From assembly GCA_001803235.1 (NCBI GenBank), contig MHBL01000302.1:1-64000 (forward strand): a stretch of 64,000 bases of DNA. The letters run 5' to 3'. Source of the DNA: Lentisphaerae bacterium RIFOXYA12_64_32. GTDB taxonomy: Bacteria; Verrucomicrobiota; Lentisphaeria; Oligosphaerales; YB12-FULL-65-16. Within the stretch, counting starts at the first letter, position 1. Every line of letters starts with the position of its first letter. Position numbers and translations under genes: made by a program. Below, one piece after another: positions 7,188-15,752 of this stretch. The notes below the pieces were generated by a model that was not told the origin of the DNA, made no database searches, and worked only from the letters and a program-made list of their open reading frames with translations.

Positions 7188-9182
7188 TCACATGTACCGG
7201 TTTGATCCGGCGAAGGCCAGGGCGTCGTCGATCCATGTGTCGGTCTTGAGCACCTGCTGGCGTTGGCGGAACGCGAGACGCTGGGCGGCGTACTGGGCGC
7301 GCCTGAACGCCAGGCGTGCCAACCGGTCGGCGCCCGGCTGACCGCTGCGCAGTGCGGCCACCAGCGTGCGCACCACGGCGCGGGGGATGAAACGCCGGAT
7401 CAGTTCGTCCTCGAGGCTCACGAACGCGTGCACAGTGCCCGGATCGCCCTGACGCGCGCAACGGCCGAAGAGCTGCCGGTCGATCCGGCCCGCTTCGTGC
7501 CGCTCGGTGGCGATCACATGCAGGCCCCTGTGCTCGGCCACGCCGGGCGCGAGACGGATGTCCGTGCCGCGACCGGCCATGTTGGTGGCAATGGTGATCC
7601 GCCCGGGGTGCCCGGCCTCGGCGATGATCTGCGCCTCCTCCTGATGCCGAATAGCGTTGAGGACCCGAAACTCGACACCGTGCTCCGCCAACCGCGCCGC
7701 CAACTCCTCGCTCGCCCGGATGCTGCGCGTGCCGACGAGCACGGGGACGTCATCCTGGTGCAGCGCCAGGATCGTGTCGGCCACGGCGCTCCACTTCGAC
7801 GCCGCATCGGCGAACACGCGGTCCGGCAGCACGGTGCGCTGGCAGGGACGGTTGGTCGGGATCGCGATCACCGGCAAGTGGTAGATGTGCCAGAACTCGC
7901 CCGCGCCTTCGCTGGCCGTGCCGGTCATACCCGACAGTCGCGCGCAGAGCCGGAAGAAGCGCTGAAAACTGATGCGCGCCAGCGTCTCGCTCGGCGCGGT
8001 CGGGTCCATGCCCTCCTTCGCCTCCACCGCCTGGTGCAGGCCCTCGCGCCAGGTCCGGCCCGGCAGCATGCGCCCGGTAAACTCGTCGACAATCACGATC
8101 TTGCCTTCGTGAACAACGTACTGGAACTCGCGCTGGAAGAACTCACGCGCCGTGATCGCCTGCTTCACCAGTTCGAGGCGCCGCCGCGGACCGCGCCAGA
8201 TGCCCGGCAACGCCTCGCACTCCTGCTCGATCAATACCTCGCCGGACGGCTTGAGGGTCACATCCTTGTACCGCAGGTTCGTCTCGTAGTGCAGGTTGCG
8301 CTCAAGCTTGGCGGCAATCTGCTGCGCCACCCGGCACGCCTCGCGCAGCGGCACATTCTCCTCCTGCCGGCAGATGATCAACGGCGTGACCGCTTCGTCG
8401 ACCAGCACACTGTCCGCTTCGTCAACGATCGCCGTGTGCAGACCGCGCAGGACCAGGTACCCGTCCAGCGCCTGCCGCGGCTGGAGCATGTGCCGCAGGT
8501 GCCGGCGCGCCCCGTCGTACCACGGCCCGAGCACCAGGCGGTCGCGGAGAAAATCGGCGACCAGTTCCTTGCTCGTGGTGTAGGTGACGTCCTGGTCGTA
8601 GTTTTCGCGGCGCTGGCGCGGGTCCATGGGCGCCAGAACGCAACCGACACGGACCCCGCAGAACCGGTACAACGGCCGCAGCCATCCCGTGTCGCGTTCG
8701 GCAAGGTAGTCGTTGACCGTGACGATGTGGCAGGGCTGACGCGTCCAGCCAGCAAGCACGCCCGCCAAGCCGGCGGTGAGTGTCTTGCCCTCGCCGGTGG
8801 CCATCTCGGCCAGGTACCCGCGGTGCAGCGCCAGCGTGCCGGCCAATTGCACGACGAACGGCCGCAGTCCGAGCTGGCGTTCGGACGCCTCGCGGATGGC
8901 CGCCAGGGCTTCGCGTAACGCCGCATCCTGCTGCGCCCGGTTCGCGCGCCGAAAGACTTCGCGGAACTCGGCCAGTCGATCCTGGAGGCGACGGTCCGAG
9001 ACGTGCTGCCACTCGGCCGCGAGCCGGTCGACCTGCTCGGCCTCGGCCAGCAGTTCGCGCAGAATGGCGTCGCGCCGACGCCACCGCCCTGCCATGCGGT
9101 CCGCCACGGCATCAAGACCGGTGACCAGCTCCTTGGGCGCAACGATATCGGTCCGGCGATAGCCCAGACTGGGAATCGTCAC
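7188..9182 (-). CDS. Short SecA-like ATPase of an export cluster
   Basis: About 664 residues, clearly SecA-like but shorter than housekeeping SecA (about 850-900). Visible are the nucleotide-binding motif MATGEGKT, VNDYLA, the DEAD box IVDEADSVLVDEA, the preprotein cross-linking region, TGTASE, ATNMAGRGTDI and the motif VI region GRCARQGDPG. The C-terminal wing and zinc-binding tail are missing or reduced. I prefer a GTG start at 9182, which overlaps the stop of the upstream gene as GTGA; an ATG at 9230 would add 16 residues and overlap by 52 bp. It is the last gene of the block with an M50-lipoyl protein, HlyD adaptors and TolC. I infer that it drives export of a dedicated substrate. It could instead be a general SecA paralogue. 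Confidence 0.85.
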   Translation of the reverse strand: MTIPSLGYRRTDIVAPKELVTGLDAVADRMAGRWRRRDAILRELLAEAEQVDRLAAEWQHVSDRRLQDRLAEFREVFRRANRAQQDAALREALAAIREASERQLGLRPFVVQLAGTLALHRGYLAEMATGEGKTLTAGLAGVLAGWTRQPCHIVTVNDYLAERDTGWLRPLYRFCGVRVGCVLAPMDPRQRRENYDQDVTYTTSKELVADFLRDRLVLGPWYDGARRHLRHMLQPRQALDGYLVLRGLHTAIVDEADSVLVDEAVTPLIICRQEENVPLREACRVAQQIAAKLERNLHYETNLRYKDVTLKPSGEVLIEQECEALPGIWRGPRRRLELVKQAITAREFFQREFQYVVHEGKIVIVDEFTGRMLPGRTWREGLHQAVEAKEGMDPTAPSETLARISFQRFFRLCARLSGMTGTASEGAGEFWHIYHLPVIAIPTNRPCQRTVLPDRVFADAASKWSAVADTILALHQDDVPVLVGTRSIRASEELAARLAEHGVEFRVLNAIRHQEEAQIIAEAGHPGRITIATNMAGRGTDIRLAPGVAEHRGLHVIATERHEAGRIDRQLFGRCARQGDPGTVHAFVSLEDELIRRFIPRAVVRTLVAALRSGQPGADRLARLAFRRAQYAAQRLAFRQRQQVLKTDTWIDDALAFAGSNRYM

Positions 9183-11338
9183 GCCTGCTGGTACCGCTTC
9201 TGTATGACTTGGCGCAACTTGCGTGACCATTGCTGCATCAGGGGTTCAGGGTTGAACTCGAACCGCATGCGGCCGGAACGCCCGTGCCGCAAGACCACTT
9301 CGGGGGCCGGCGAAAACGCTGCGCGCACCAGGAAGAACGGCTCCTTGGTGCGGACCCCGCTGCGGTCGGAGGCGTCCACCGCCACCGAACCGCCGCCACT
9401 GTAACCCAGGGCCGCGGCCGGCAGGGTCGTCTGATCGGCCGGAACGATGTCAAGGCCGGTGACCCGCATGGACCAGCCGGCGCGCCCGGCCAGCCGCACC
9501 TCGACCCGGCGAATGGGCTGGCCGAAAAGCCGCGCCGCTTCCTGCTGCGACACCACCGCCTTGAACACAAACGCCGTCGTGTTCACGACCTGCCCGAGTT
9601 CCGTGCCGCGTTTCGCCCAGGCGCCCATGGCCAGTTCGAGCGTCGGCGCCGACCACAGCCCGGCGTGCCGGGCCCGGACCACCAGCGCGTCGAGTTGCAC
9701 CTCGAGATGCCGACGACGCTTCTCGACTGCGGCAATATGTGTCTCAATCGGCTGCAGGTTGGCAGCGCTTCCCTCCAGGGCCTGAAGCCGCAGCGCCCGC
9801 GCCCGCTCAAGCTGCGTTTCGGTGCCAGCGATCTCGAACCGCAGCTCCGGCGCCTCAAGCCGGACCAGCGGCTGGCCGGCCTGGACTTGGCTCCCGGACG
9901 GCGCCAGCACTTCGGCGATGTATCCGGGCGTCTCGTTCGCCACGACGCTGAACTGCACGGTCTCAGCCACACCGGGGGCCGCGTACCGGCACGGGAACGG
10001 CACCATCCCCACGAGGGTCACCACGGCCGCCACAATACCAACCGTCGCGCTCACCGCGCGGGGCCGGACCCGCTCCAACTGCGGGCTCGACGCGAGATAG
10101 CGGGTGAACCGCACCAACGGCACGATCACCCAGGACACGCCACAGATGACCGCCATGATGATGCCCAGCATCAGGTAGCGCTTGCCGAGGAACAGCAGAA
10201 TACCGCCGAACACGACAATCCGGTACGCCCAACTGACGATGCCGTAAACGACCAACCACGCAGCCTCACCGCGCGACGGCGTCGGACTCTCCGACTCGCG
10301 GTTGCCGAACACGTACCGTTCGAGCAGGTGCCGGAGCTGCTGCGTCGACTGCCCGTACAGGTTGGGAATATCGAGCAGGTCGGAGAGCAGATAGTAGCCG
10401 TCGTAGCGCAGCAACGGGTTGCCGTTGAACAGCACCGTCGACACCGAGGCAACGAATATCAGGTTGTAGGCCAGGCTGTGCAGCGTGCCCGGCCCGGTCC
10501 ACGCCCACACCAGCATGGCGACGGCCGCCACGAACAATTCGACCAGAATGCCCGCCCCGCCGACCAGGATGCGCTGCCAGCGACTGCGGAACGCCCAGGA
10601 TGAACTGGCGTCCACGTAGGGCAACGGCGTGAAGATCAACAGCATCACGCCCATGTCGTGCACTTCGCCGCCGAACTTGCGGCAGGCCAGGCCGTGCCCG
10701 AACTCGTGCAGGACCTTGATCAGGACCAGGGCCACGTAGAGCATGAACAGATTGCCCGGCGCCAGCACGCCCTCGGTCATCTGGACCAGTTCCGAGGCAT
10801 GTTCGATCCCGAACTTCAGAGCCGCGCCAAACGTGACCAGCCAAATCAGGGCGCCCACCGGCCCGACCAGAAATCCAAGCACCGGCAACGCCTTCCGCAG
10901 GACCCCGTCGGGATCGAGCAACGGCAGCCGCGCAAACATGATGTTCACCAGCCGGCTCTGCGTTTCCTTCTGGCGCCGCTTGCGGTAACGCTCGAACAAC
11001 CGCGCGCTGTCCGTCGGGTCCTCCGACTGCAGCAGGTTCGCGTGGAAGAGTTGCGCCAGGAGCTGGATGACTTCCTGCTGGCCGGGCGCCTCGTCCGGAT
11101 AGCGCTTCAGGCACGCTTCCCAGACCTCCTGCACGGTGCGGGTCCGGGTCAGGCGCGCCACGAACTCGTACGCCGGCGGACGAATGCGGTAGAACTGGTT
11201 GCTGAACGCGTCGCGAACCACGTACCACTTGCGACCGCGGAAGAACTGCCGCTGCAACTGCACGTGCGGCCGCAGCCACACGCGCTTGCCCGCAATCCGG
11301 TACCACGACTCACTGAAGGTCTTGGGAAAATCGGACAT
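9179..11338 (-). CDS. PqqD-like / M50 site-2 protease / lipoyl-adaptor fusion
   Basis: A 719-residue membrane protein with three parts. Residues about 25-105 resemble a PqqD-type RiPP recognition domain (FRGRKWYVVRDAFSNQFYRI..). Residues about 150-450 form a polytopic M50 zinc protease with HEFGH at 211-215 and the second ligand motif LRYDGYYLL (Asp313). From about residue 480 it carries an HlyD/biotinyl-lipoyl adaptor region (ETPGYIAEVLAPSGSQVQAGQPLV) with a coiled-coil hairpin. Such M50-adaptor fusions sit beside TolC/HlyD genes in planctomycete-like genomes. The active-site motif is intact, so proteolysis of a leader or membrane substrate during export is plausible. The direction and substrate of transport are inferred. 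Confidence 0.87.
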   Translation of the reverse strand: MSDFPKTFSESWYRIAGKRVWLRPHVQLQRQFFRGRKWYVVRDAFSNQFYRIRPPAYEFVARLTRTRTVQEVWEACLKRYPDEAPGQQEVIQLLAQLFHANLLQSEDPTDSARLFERYRKRRQKETQSRLVNIMFARLPLLDPDGVLRKALPVLGFLVGPVGALIWLVTFGAALKFGIEHASELVQMTEGVLAPGNLFMLYVALVLIKVLHEFGHGLACRKFGGEVHDMGVMLLIFTPLPYVDASSSWAFRSRWQRILVGGAGILVELFVAAVAMLVWAWTGPGTLHSLAYNLIFVASVSTVLFNGNPLLRYDGYYLLSDLLDIPNLYGQSTQQLRHLLERYVFGNRESESPTPSRGEAAWLVVYGIVSWAYRIVVFGGILLFLGKRYLMLGIIMAVICGVSWVIVPLVRFTRYLASSPQLERVRPRAVSATVGIVAAVVTLVGMVPFPCRYAAPGVAETVQFSVVANETPGYIAEVLAPSGSQVQAGQPLVRLEAPELRFEIAGTETQLERARALRLQALEGSAANLQPIETHIAAVEKRRRHLEVQLDALVVRARHAGLWSAPTLELAMGAWAKRGTELGQVVNTTAFVFKAVVSQQEAARLFGQPIRRVEVRLAGRAGWSMRVTGLDIVPADQTTLPAAALGYSGGGSVAVDASDRSGVRTKEPFFLVRAAFSPAPEVVLRHGRSGRMRFEFNPEPLMQQWSRKLRQVIQKRYQQA

Positions 11339-11357
11339 CGGCGGTCAACACTCGCAT

Positions 11358-12170
11358 TCACGGTTCCCGTAGCCACGCAAAATTGCGCTCGATCGATTGA
11401 GCCCGCTCGGCACAGGAGTCGCCCTCGGGTTTCGCTTCGTAGTTGAACGGGCCCTGGTAGTCGGTGGCGCGTAACGCGTCGAGAAAAGCCGGCCAGTCGA
11501 TCACACCGATGCCGGGCAACCAGTGTTTCTCGTCGACGCCGTTGTAGTCCGAGAGGTGCAGCGTGATCAGGGTCACGCCCAACTCGCGCACAACCTGCGG
11601 CAACTCGGCGTACCGGTCCATGAGGTGGTTGACATCGAGGCACACCCCGACGTGGTCGCGCGGCAGTCCGCCCAGTAACTGCCGCAGTTCCTCCAGGCTG
11701 TTGCCCAGACAGGTGCGTGGCAGCCACTCGACGGCGATGCGGACGCCGCACGCCTGCCCGGCCGCCGCGATCTGCGCCAGGGCGGCGCGGGCGTTGGTCA
11801 GGCGCTGCTCGCGCTCGGGTGGCACGATCGGCTCGGCACTCGCGTGCACAACGACCATCGGGGCGCACCACTCGGCGGCCGTCGAGACGGCCGCCAACGC
11901 ACTCCGCACCGCGGTTGCCCGCTTCGTCGCGTCCAAGACCGAGATGTCGAACTCGCCGCCGAACCGGGCGTGAATCGTCGCCACCTGAATGCCGCGCTCC
12001 TTCAGCAACGCCCGCAGCGCGGCGATCCGCGCACCTTGCGGGTCGGTGTCCAGCAACGGTGGATACAGCTCGACGGTGCGGATGGACGCCGCAGCGACGG
12101 CTGTCAGCAGTTCATCGGTCAGCGTCGGAGAGATCGTGTGCAGGGACACACCCAGCCGTGGTGCGAACAT
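11358..12170 (-). CDS. TIM-barrel sugar phosphate isomerase/epimerase
   Basis: A 270-residue AP_endonuc_2-type TIM barrel (xylose isomerase-like). Recognisable are the strand ends MVVVHASAEP, RIAVEWLP, VGVCLDVNHL, ITLHLSDYNG and FNYEAKPEG, which supply metal-binding Glu, Asp and His. The start at 12170 is chosen because a strong AGGAGG lies 10 nt upstream, right after the stop of the preceding gene; a longer frame exists but lacks support. It sits inside the export block between two adaptor genes. Either it modifies a small molecule tied to that system or it is a passenger; the sequence does not decide. Confidence 0.85.
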   Translation of the reverse strand: MFAPRLGVSLHTISPTLTDELLTAVAAASIRTVELYPPLLDTDPQGARIAALRALLKERGIQVATIHARFGGEFDISVLDATKRATAVRSALAAVSTAAEWCAPMVVVHASAEPIVPPEREQRLTNARAALAQIAAAGQACGVRIAVEWLPRTCLGNSLEELRQLLGGLPRDHVGVCLDVNHLMDRYAELPQVVRELGVTLITLHLSDYNGVDEKHWLPGIGVIDWPAFLDALRATDYQGPFNYEAKPEGDSCAERAQSIERNFAWLREP

Positions 12171-12184
12171 CGCGCGCGCCTCCT

Positions 12185-14068
12185 TCACCACCACAGTTTC
12201 AGACGCAGGAAATCGACAGTGCGGTGTGTCAGGATCCACAGCAGGTTGCGCCTGCCGACACTGATCTTGGCCACACCGCTCATGCCTGGACGGCACCACT
12301 CAGGCGGCACGTCGCTGAAATCGGCCCGCGCCAGGAACACGTTCTTGTTGGACTTTGCCTGCGCCGCGGGTTCGACGCGGACGATCCGCACAGGAAAAGC
12401 TTTCCCCGGCTGGCTGGCAAAGGCGATCTGCCCTTCGGCATTCGCCTGCACGTCATCGCTGTCGTTCTCGTTGACCTCGAGTTCAACGTACAGATCGCCG
12501 AGGCGGCCGACCCGGAACAAGGTCTCGCCCTGGCGCACCGGCGACCCGACGCGTTCGCGCAAGTCCCCCTCCATGACCACACTGTCGAACGGCGCCCTGA
12601 TGCGCGCCTGGTCAAGCCGGTACTTCACCAGGTCGAGCCTGACGCGCGCCTGGTCGGCTTGGGCTTGCGCAATCCGCATTTCGGCCAGGTTCTCCTGCGC
12701 CCTGGCCTTTTCCGCCTCGCGCAGGTAGCGCTCGTACTCGGCGACTGACGCCGCCTGTTCCAGCAGCAAGTCTCGGGTGTCCAGCGCCACCAGGGTATCG
12801 CCCTTCCGGAGCACATCGCCGGCTCGGACCATGACCTCCGCGATGTAGCCGTCGAACGGCGTTGGCAGGAGCATCGCCTTGTCGGTGCGGACCAGGAACG
12901 GGGCTTCGACCCGGTAGGGCGCAACCCCGAACAGGAGCACTCCCAAAACGATGGCTGCCGCCACGGCGCCCACCTTGGCCCAGGTGTGCTCCGGCCCGGC
13001 CAGTTTCGCCAGGTTTTCCCGTGCCGCGCCCGCCCAACGCGCGCCGAGCCAGCGGTCGGTCCGCTTCAGGTCCGAGAGACGTCGCACCACCTGATCGCCG
13101 CAGAGCCGGAACTGCCCGACATCGAGGGGAGAAAACGGGGTAACACCGCGTTCGGCGCAAAGCACGGCAACCACCTTGCCGTCCAAACGCAGCGGCAACG
13201 AGCAGAGACAGGGCACGCCCAGCTCGCGGGAAAACGCTTCGTGGTCGCGCGCGATCACAGAGCTCTCCGCGGAAACGGGCCAGAGGATCTCCTCGTTCTG
13301 ATCCATGGCCTCTTCCATAAGTTGCTCAATCCGGCGCACGGCATCCATCTTGCGCTCGAACTTCTCCGTGTGGCTCATGGCCTGCAACCGGATGTACTCG
13401 TCAACTTTCCAGCCCAGAGAGACACGGTCGCAGCGGTGCCGCGCCGCCAGTTCATTGCACAAACGCATCGCTGCGGCCATGAAGCGCGTCTCGGCGTTGA
13501 GCAGCACCATGAGGTCGAGGACGTTCGCAAACTGCCCCACGTCAGCTTTGGCCTGAGCGAGCATTCGACCGGTCTGATACGAGACGGGAATGGACGCGGC
13601 CAGTTGCAGTGCGGACAACAAGGATCGGGCTCGGTCCGGGGTTGACCGGGGCACAAAGCAGGCGGCGACGCAGCGGTCCGCCGGATTCCCGGTCGCCAGG
13701 CGCACGGCGAGCAGCACACCGCCGTCACCGGCACGTCCGGTTGCGCTCACCGTGCGGAGTTCGCAGCCACTGGCCAGGCAGCTCTCGGCCGCTTCCAGCG
13801 CCGCCTGCGCCACATGCCGTGTCTCCGGCGACGGCTCCGCGCCGTCCTGGGACGGCCAGACCGCGACCGGCCGCCACTTGACCGCGCCGGACGGGGTATC
13901 CGTGTCGCGCAGCGCCAGCAACGCCAACCCGGCCCCCGTAACCTCGGCGACAAGGGCAAGGTACGCGGACCAGAACTCGGCCGGCGCGCCCTGGAAACAG
14001 GAGAGCGCCTCGATCCGAGCCGTGATCGTGTCAGAACCTGCCGCCGCTTTCGCCGTCTCGCTACTCAT
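12185..14068 (-). CDS. GAF-domain HlyD membrane fusion protein
   Basis: A 627-residue protein. The N-terminal about 370 residues are cytoplasmic and include a GAF-like sensory domain (about 190-340, with CNELAARHRCDRVSLGW and CLCSLPLRLDGKVVAVLCAE). One membrane segment follows (AAAIVLGVLLFG, about residue 390). The periplasmic part has a lipoyl half (DGYIAEVMVRAGDVLRKGD), a coiled-coil hairpin and the beta-barrel ending PGMSGVAKISVGRR. This would join cytoplasmic signal sensing to a periplasmic adaptor. It starts 8 bp inside the end of the upstream HlyD gene, so they are translationally linked. The ligand of the GAF domain is unknown. Confidence 0.85.
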   Translation of the reverse strand: MSSETAKAAAGSDTITARIEALSCFQGAPAEFWSAYLALVAEVTGAGLALLALRDTDTPSGAVKWRPVAVWPSQDGAEPSPETRHVAQAALEAAESCLASGCELRTVSATGRAGDGGVLLAVRLATGNPADRCVAACFVPRSTPDRARSLLSALQLAASIPVSYQTGRMLAQAKADVGQFANVLDLMVLLNAETRFMAAAMRLCNELAARHRCDRVSLGWKVDEYIRLQAMSHTEKFERKMDAVRRIEQLMEEAMDQNEEILWPVSAESSVIARDHEAFSRELGVPCLCSLPLRLDGKVVAVLCAERGVTPFSPLDVGQFRLCGDQVVRRLSDLKRTDRWLGARWAGAARENLAKLAGPEHTWAKVGAVAAAIVLGVLLFGVAPYRVEAPFLVRTDKAMLLPTPFDGYIAEVMVRAGDVLRKGDTLVALDTRDLLLEQAASVAEYERYLREAEKARAQENLAEMRIAQAQADQARVRLDLVKYRLDQARIRAPFDSVVMEGDLRERVGSPVRQGETLFRVGRLGDLYVELEVNENDSDDVQANAEGQIAFASQPGKAFPVRIVRVEPAAQAKSNKNVFLARADFSDVPPEWCRPGMSGVAKISVGRRNLLWILTHRTVDFLRLKLWW

Positions 14069-14921
14069 GCTCGCTCACCGCAACCTTCATCGTTCCAGCC
14101 ACGCCCGGACGGACGCGTCCGTCGGCATTCTCGAACAGAATCTTGATCTCCTGCAAACCGCTGGCGCCGTCCACGACCGGCGAGATGAAGTACACGCTGC
14201 CCTTGCAGACCACACCTTCGGCCCCGGTCTGAACCTCGACCTCGACCGGTTGACCGAGCTTGAGTTGACCCGCCAGTTTCGGGTCCATATTCGCAACAAA
14301 GTAGCAGCGACTGATGTCGACCAGCTTGAGCAACGGCTGCCGGGGTTCGCAGTTCTCGCCTTCCTCGACGAGCTTCTTCGTCACCGTGCCGGCGTCCGGC
14401 GCCCGGATGGACCGGCGTTGCAGTTGCTCGCTCGCCATGTCGTACTCGATCTTCTCGCGCTCCTCCACCATCTCGAGACGCTTGAATTCGGCCACCGCCA
14501 GCTTGTACTCGAGTTCCTTCTTCAGCAATTCTTCCTTGCTCACCGACGTCGTGGCTTCAAACACCTTCCGGGTCGAGTCCAGGTCCGCCTTGAACGTCTC
14601 GACCCGCGCCGCCGCCGAGTCAACTTCGGCGCGACTCTCCCACAGCAGTTTGCGGCGGGCAACCTCCAACTCCTCCTGCTTGCTGTCCAATTCGATCAGC
14701 AACTGACCCTTCTCGACGTGGTCGCCTTCCTTGACCAAGAGGCGCTGCACGGTGCCCGGCACCGTGGAACTGAGAGTCTCCTCCTTGAACGGCTTGCTGA
14801 CCCCCGCCACAGGCACCGGTTCGGCCGCGCGCAGCCCGCACAGGCCGGAAAGGAGAATGGTGACCGCGACCCTGGCCGAGAATCGCAATCGCGGTGCGTG
14901 ACACTGGCAGTCAGGACCCAT
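14061..14921 (-). CDS. HlyD/RND-type periplasmic adaptor protein
   Basis: A 286-residue secreted adaptor. The start at 14921 follows AGGAG with good spacing and gives a signal peptide (..ARVAVTILLSGLCGLRAAE). Domains are the first lipoyl half (VPGTVQRLLVKEGDHVEKGQLLIELD), a long helical hairpin (about 80-160), the second lipoyl half (SIRAPDAGTVTKKLVEEGE) and a beta-barrel with PGVAGTMKVAV. The start codon lies within the last codons of the PIN toxin gene upstream, an 11-bp overlap, so the toxin-antitoxin pair and the adaptor appear to share one message. It probably bridges the inner-membrane parts and the TolC-type channel. Confidence 0.85.
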   Translation of the reverse strand: MGPDCQCHAPRLRFSARVAVTILLSGLCGLRAAEPVPVAGVSKPFKEETLSSTVPGTVQRLLVKEGDHVEKGQLLIELDSKQEELEVARRKLLWESRAEVDSAAARVETFKADLDSTRKVFEATTSVSKEELLKKELEYKLAVAEFKRLEMVEEREKIEYDMASEQLQRRSIRAPDAGTVTKKLVEEGENCEPRQPLLKLVDISRCYFVANMDPKLAGQLKLGQPVEVEVQTGAEGVVCKGSVYFISPVVDGASGLQEIKILFENADGRVRPGVAGTMKVAVSEHE

Positions 14922-15363
14922 GTTTGCGCTCCTGTTGGCCATTCGGGGCCCCCAACTTGATCTGGGCGAGAAACTCAGCGGGGTCACAGGCGGTCACCGG
15001 CGACCGGGCGAAGTCCCTTGTATTGCGAGTCACAATGCGCTCAGCCGCCACCGCCCGTGCCGCCTCCGCGATCACGGCATCTTCGAAGTCGGGCATAACA
15101 CCGTCCACCGCGGCTTCAAGGACCGGACGGTTCACGGGTGCAACGTCGAAGATGGCCAACAGCTTGCGCACCGCGGCACGGGCCTCGCGATCCGGCAGCG
15201 CCTGGCCCAGGAGGTAGTCGACCGTCGTAACCGTCGTGGCACACAGGTAGGCGTCGACGTCGCCACGCTCGGCCATGCCCACGATGCGCGCGGCGTTCTC
15301 GACAAACGGCTGCCGGGCAAGGAGATGATCGAGAACCACGTTGGTGTCGACCACAATCCTCAC
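14911..15363 (-). CDS. vapC: PIN-domain toxin (VapC-like)
   Basis: A 150-residue PIN-domain ribonuclease. Acidic metal ligands are in the usual places: VVDTNVVLDHLL at the N-terminus, a central Glu/Asp region and DFEDAVIAEAA followed by IVTRNTRDF. Toxins of this type cut RNA, often tRNA, until bound by their antitoxin. Its ATG overlaps the antitoxin stop by 4 bp. It lies within the export block between the TolC-type gene and the HlyD gene, which is unusual for a mobile toxin pair. Confidence 0.9.
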   Translation of the reverse strand: MRIVVDTNVVLDHLLARQPFVENAARIVGMAERGDVDAYLCATTVTTVDYLLGQALPDREARAAVRKLLAIFDVAPVNRPVLEAAVDGVMPDFEDAVIAEAARAVAAERIVTRNTRDFARSPVTACDPAEFLAQIKLGAPNGQQERKHGS

Positions 15364-15599
15364 AGGTACTTCTCCCTGAGGTGCCGCTTGTGATCCGGCT
15401 CCGACAGCCCGCGACCCTTCAGAACCCCCATCAACGAGGCCGTCACGGGCGGCAGTGTCCCGCCCGAGTCGGGACGCCTGGCAAGAGAGCGGAAGTACTC
15501 GGCAACCATCTGCGATACCGACTTGCCGCGACGCCGTGCCTCGCGTTTGGCCTGCCGGACCAGACCGTCTTCCATCCGCAGGGTGAGTTTGGTGTTCAT
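15360..15599 (-). CDS. Ribbon-helix-helix-like antitoxin for the PIN toxin
   Basis: A 79-residue protein starting MNTKLTLRMEDGLVRQAK, with a short N-terminal strand and helices (REARRRGKSVSQMVAEYFRSL) as in DUF6364-type antitoxins. The open frame is longer, but the ATG at 15599 is the family start. The C-terminal tail, which should wrap the toxin, ends in DHKRHLREKYL. It is translationally coupled to the toxin. A palindrome just upstream is a likely autoregulatory site. Confidence 0.85.
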   Translation of the reverse strand: MNTKLTLRMEDGLVRQAKREARRRGKSVSQMVAEYFRSLARRPDSGGTLPPVTASLMGVLKGRGLSEPDHKRHLREKYL

Positions 15600-15600
15600 G

Positions 15601-15627
15601 ACGTACAATATACCGCAGATTATACGT
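15601..15627 (-). promoter_or_regulatory. Candidate autoregulatory operator of the VapBC-type pair
   Basis: The inverted repeat ACGTACAAT / ATTATACGT (15601-15609 and 15619-15627) pairs in 8 of 9 positions. It lies immediately before the antitoxin start in an A+T-rich patch and overlaps a TATAAT-like box on the minus strand. This is the expected place for antitoxin binding; binding itself is inferred. Confidence 0.5.
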
Positions 15628-15671
15628 CTAGTGCAAGAACGCCCGCACCCGAGTCGTCTTGGCAGGAGGTG

Positions 15672-15730
15672 GAACTTAGCGCTACGCGCAACTGGGGGCC
15701 ATGGACAATGGACCTTGCAGCGCAACGAGA
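15672..15730 (+). repeat. Dispersed repeat family R1, copy b
   Basis: It begins GAACTTAGCGCTACGCGC, then AACTGGGGGCCATGGACAAT and a downstream AACGAGATGT word. The last part is shared with the copy at 62541, showing that the repeat is longer than its 5' core. It lies between the antitoxin and the end of the TolC-type gene. Confidence 0.7.
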
Positions 15731-15752
15731 TGTGTAGCATTTCCGAGACGTT

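Noticed and set aside
7188-9182. Housekeeping SecA
   Set aside because: About 200 residues too short, lacks the zinc-binding tail, and sits in an export block; a normal secA is expected elsewhere in the genome.
9179-11338. PqqD-like domain taken as a sign of PQQ biosynthesis
   Set aside because: No pqqA, B, C or E genes are present; PqqD-like domains serve many peptide systems, and here it is fused to an M50 protease.
12185-14068. GAF protein considered as a sensor kinase or cyclic-nucleotide enzyme
   Set aside because: No histidine-kinase, GGDEF or HTH domain follows; the second half is clearly an HlyD-type adaptor.
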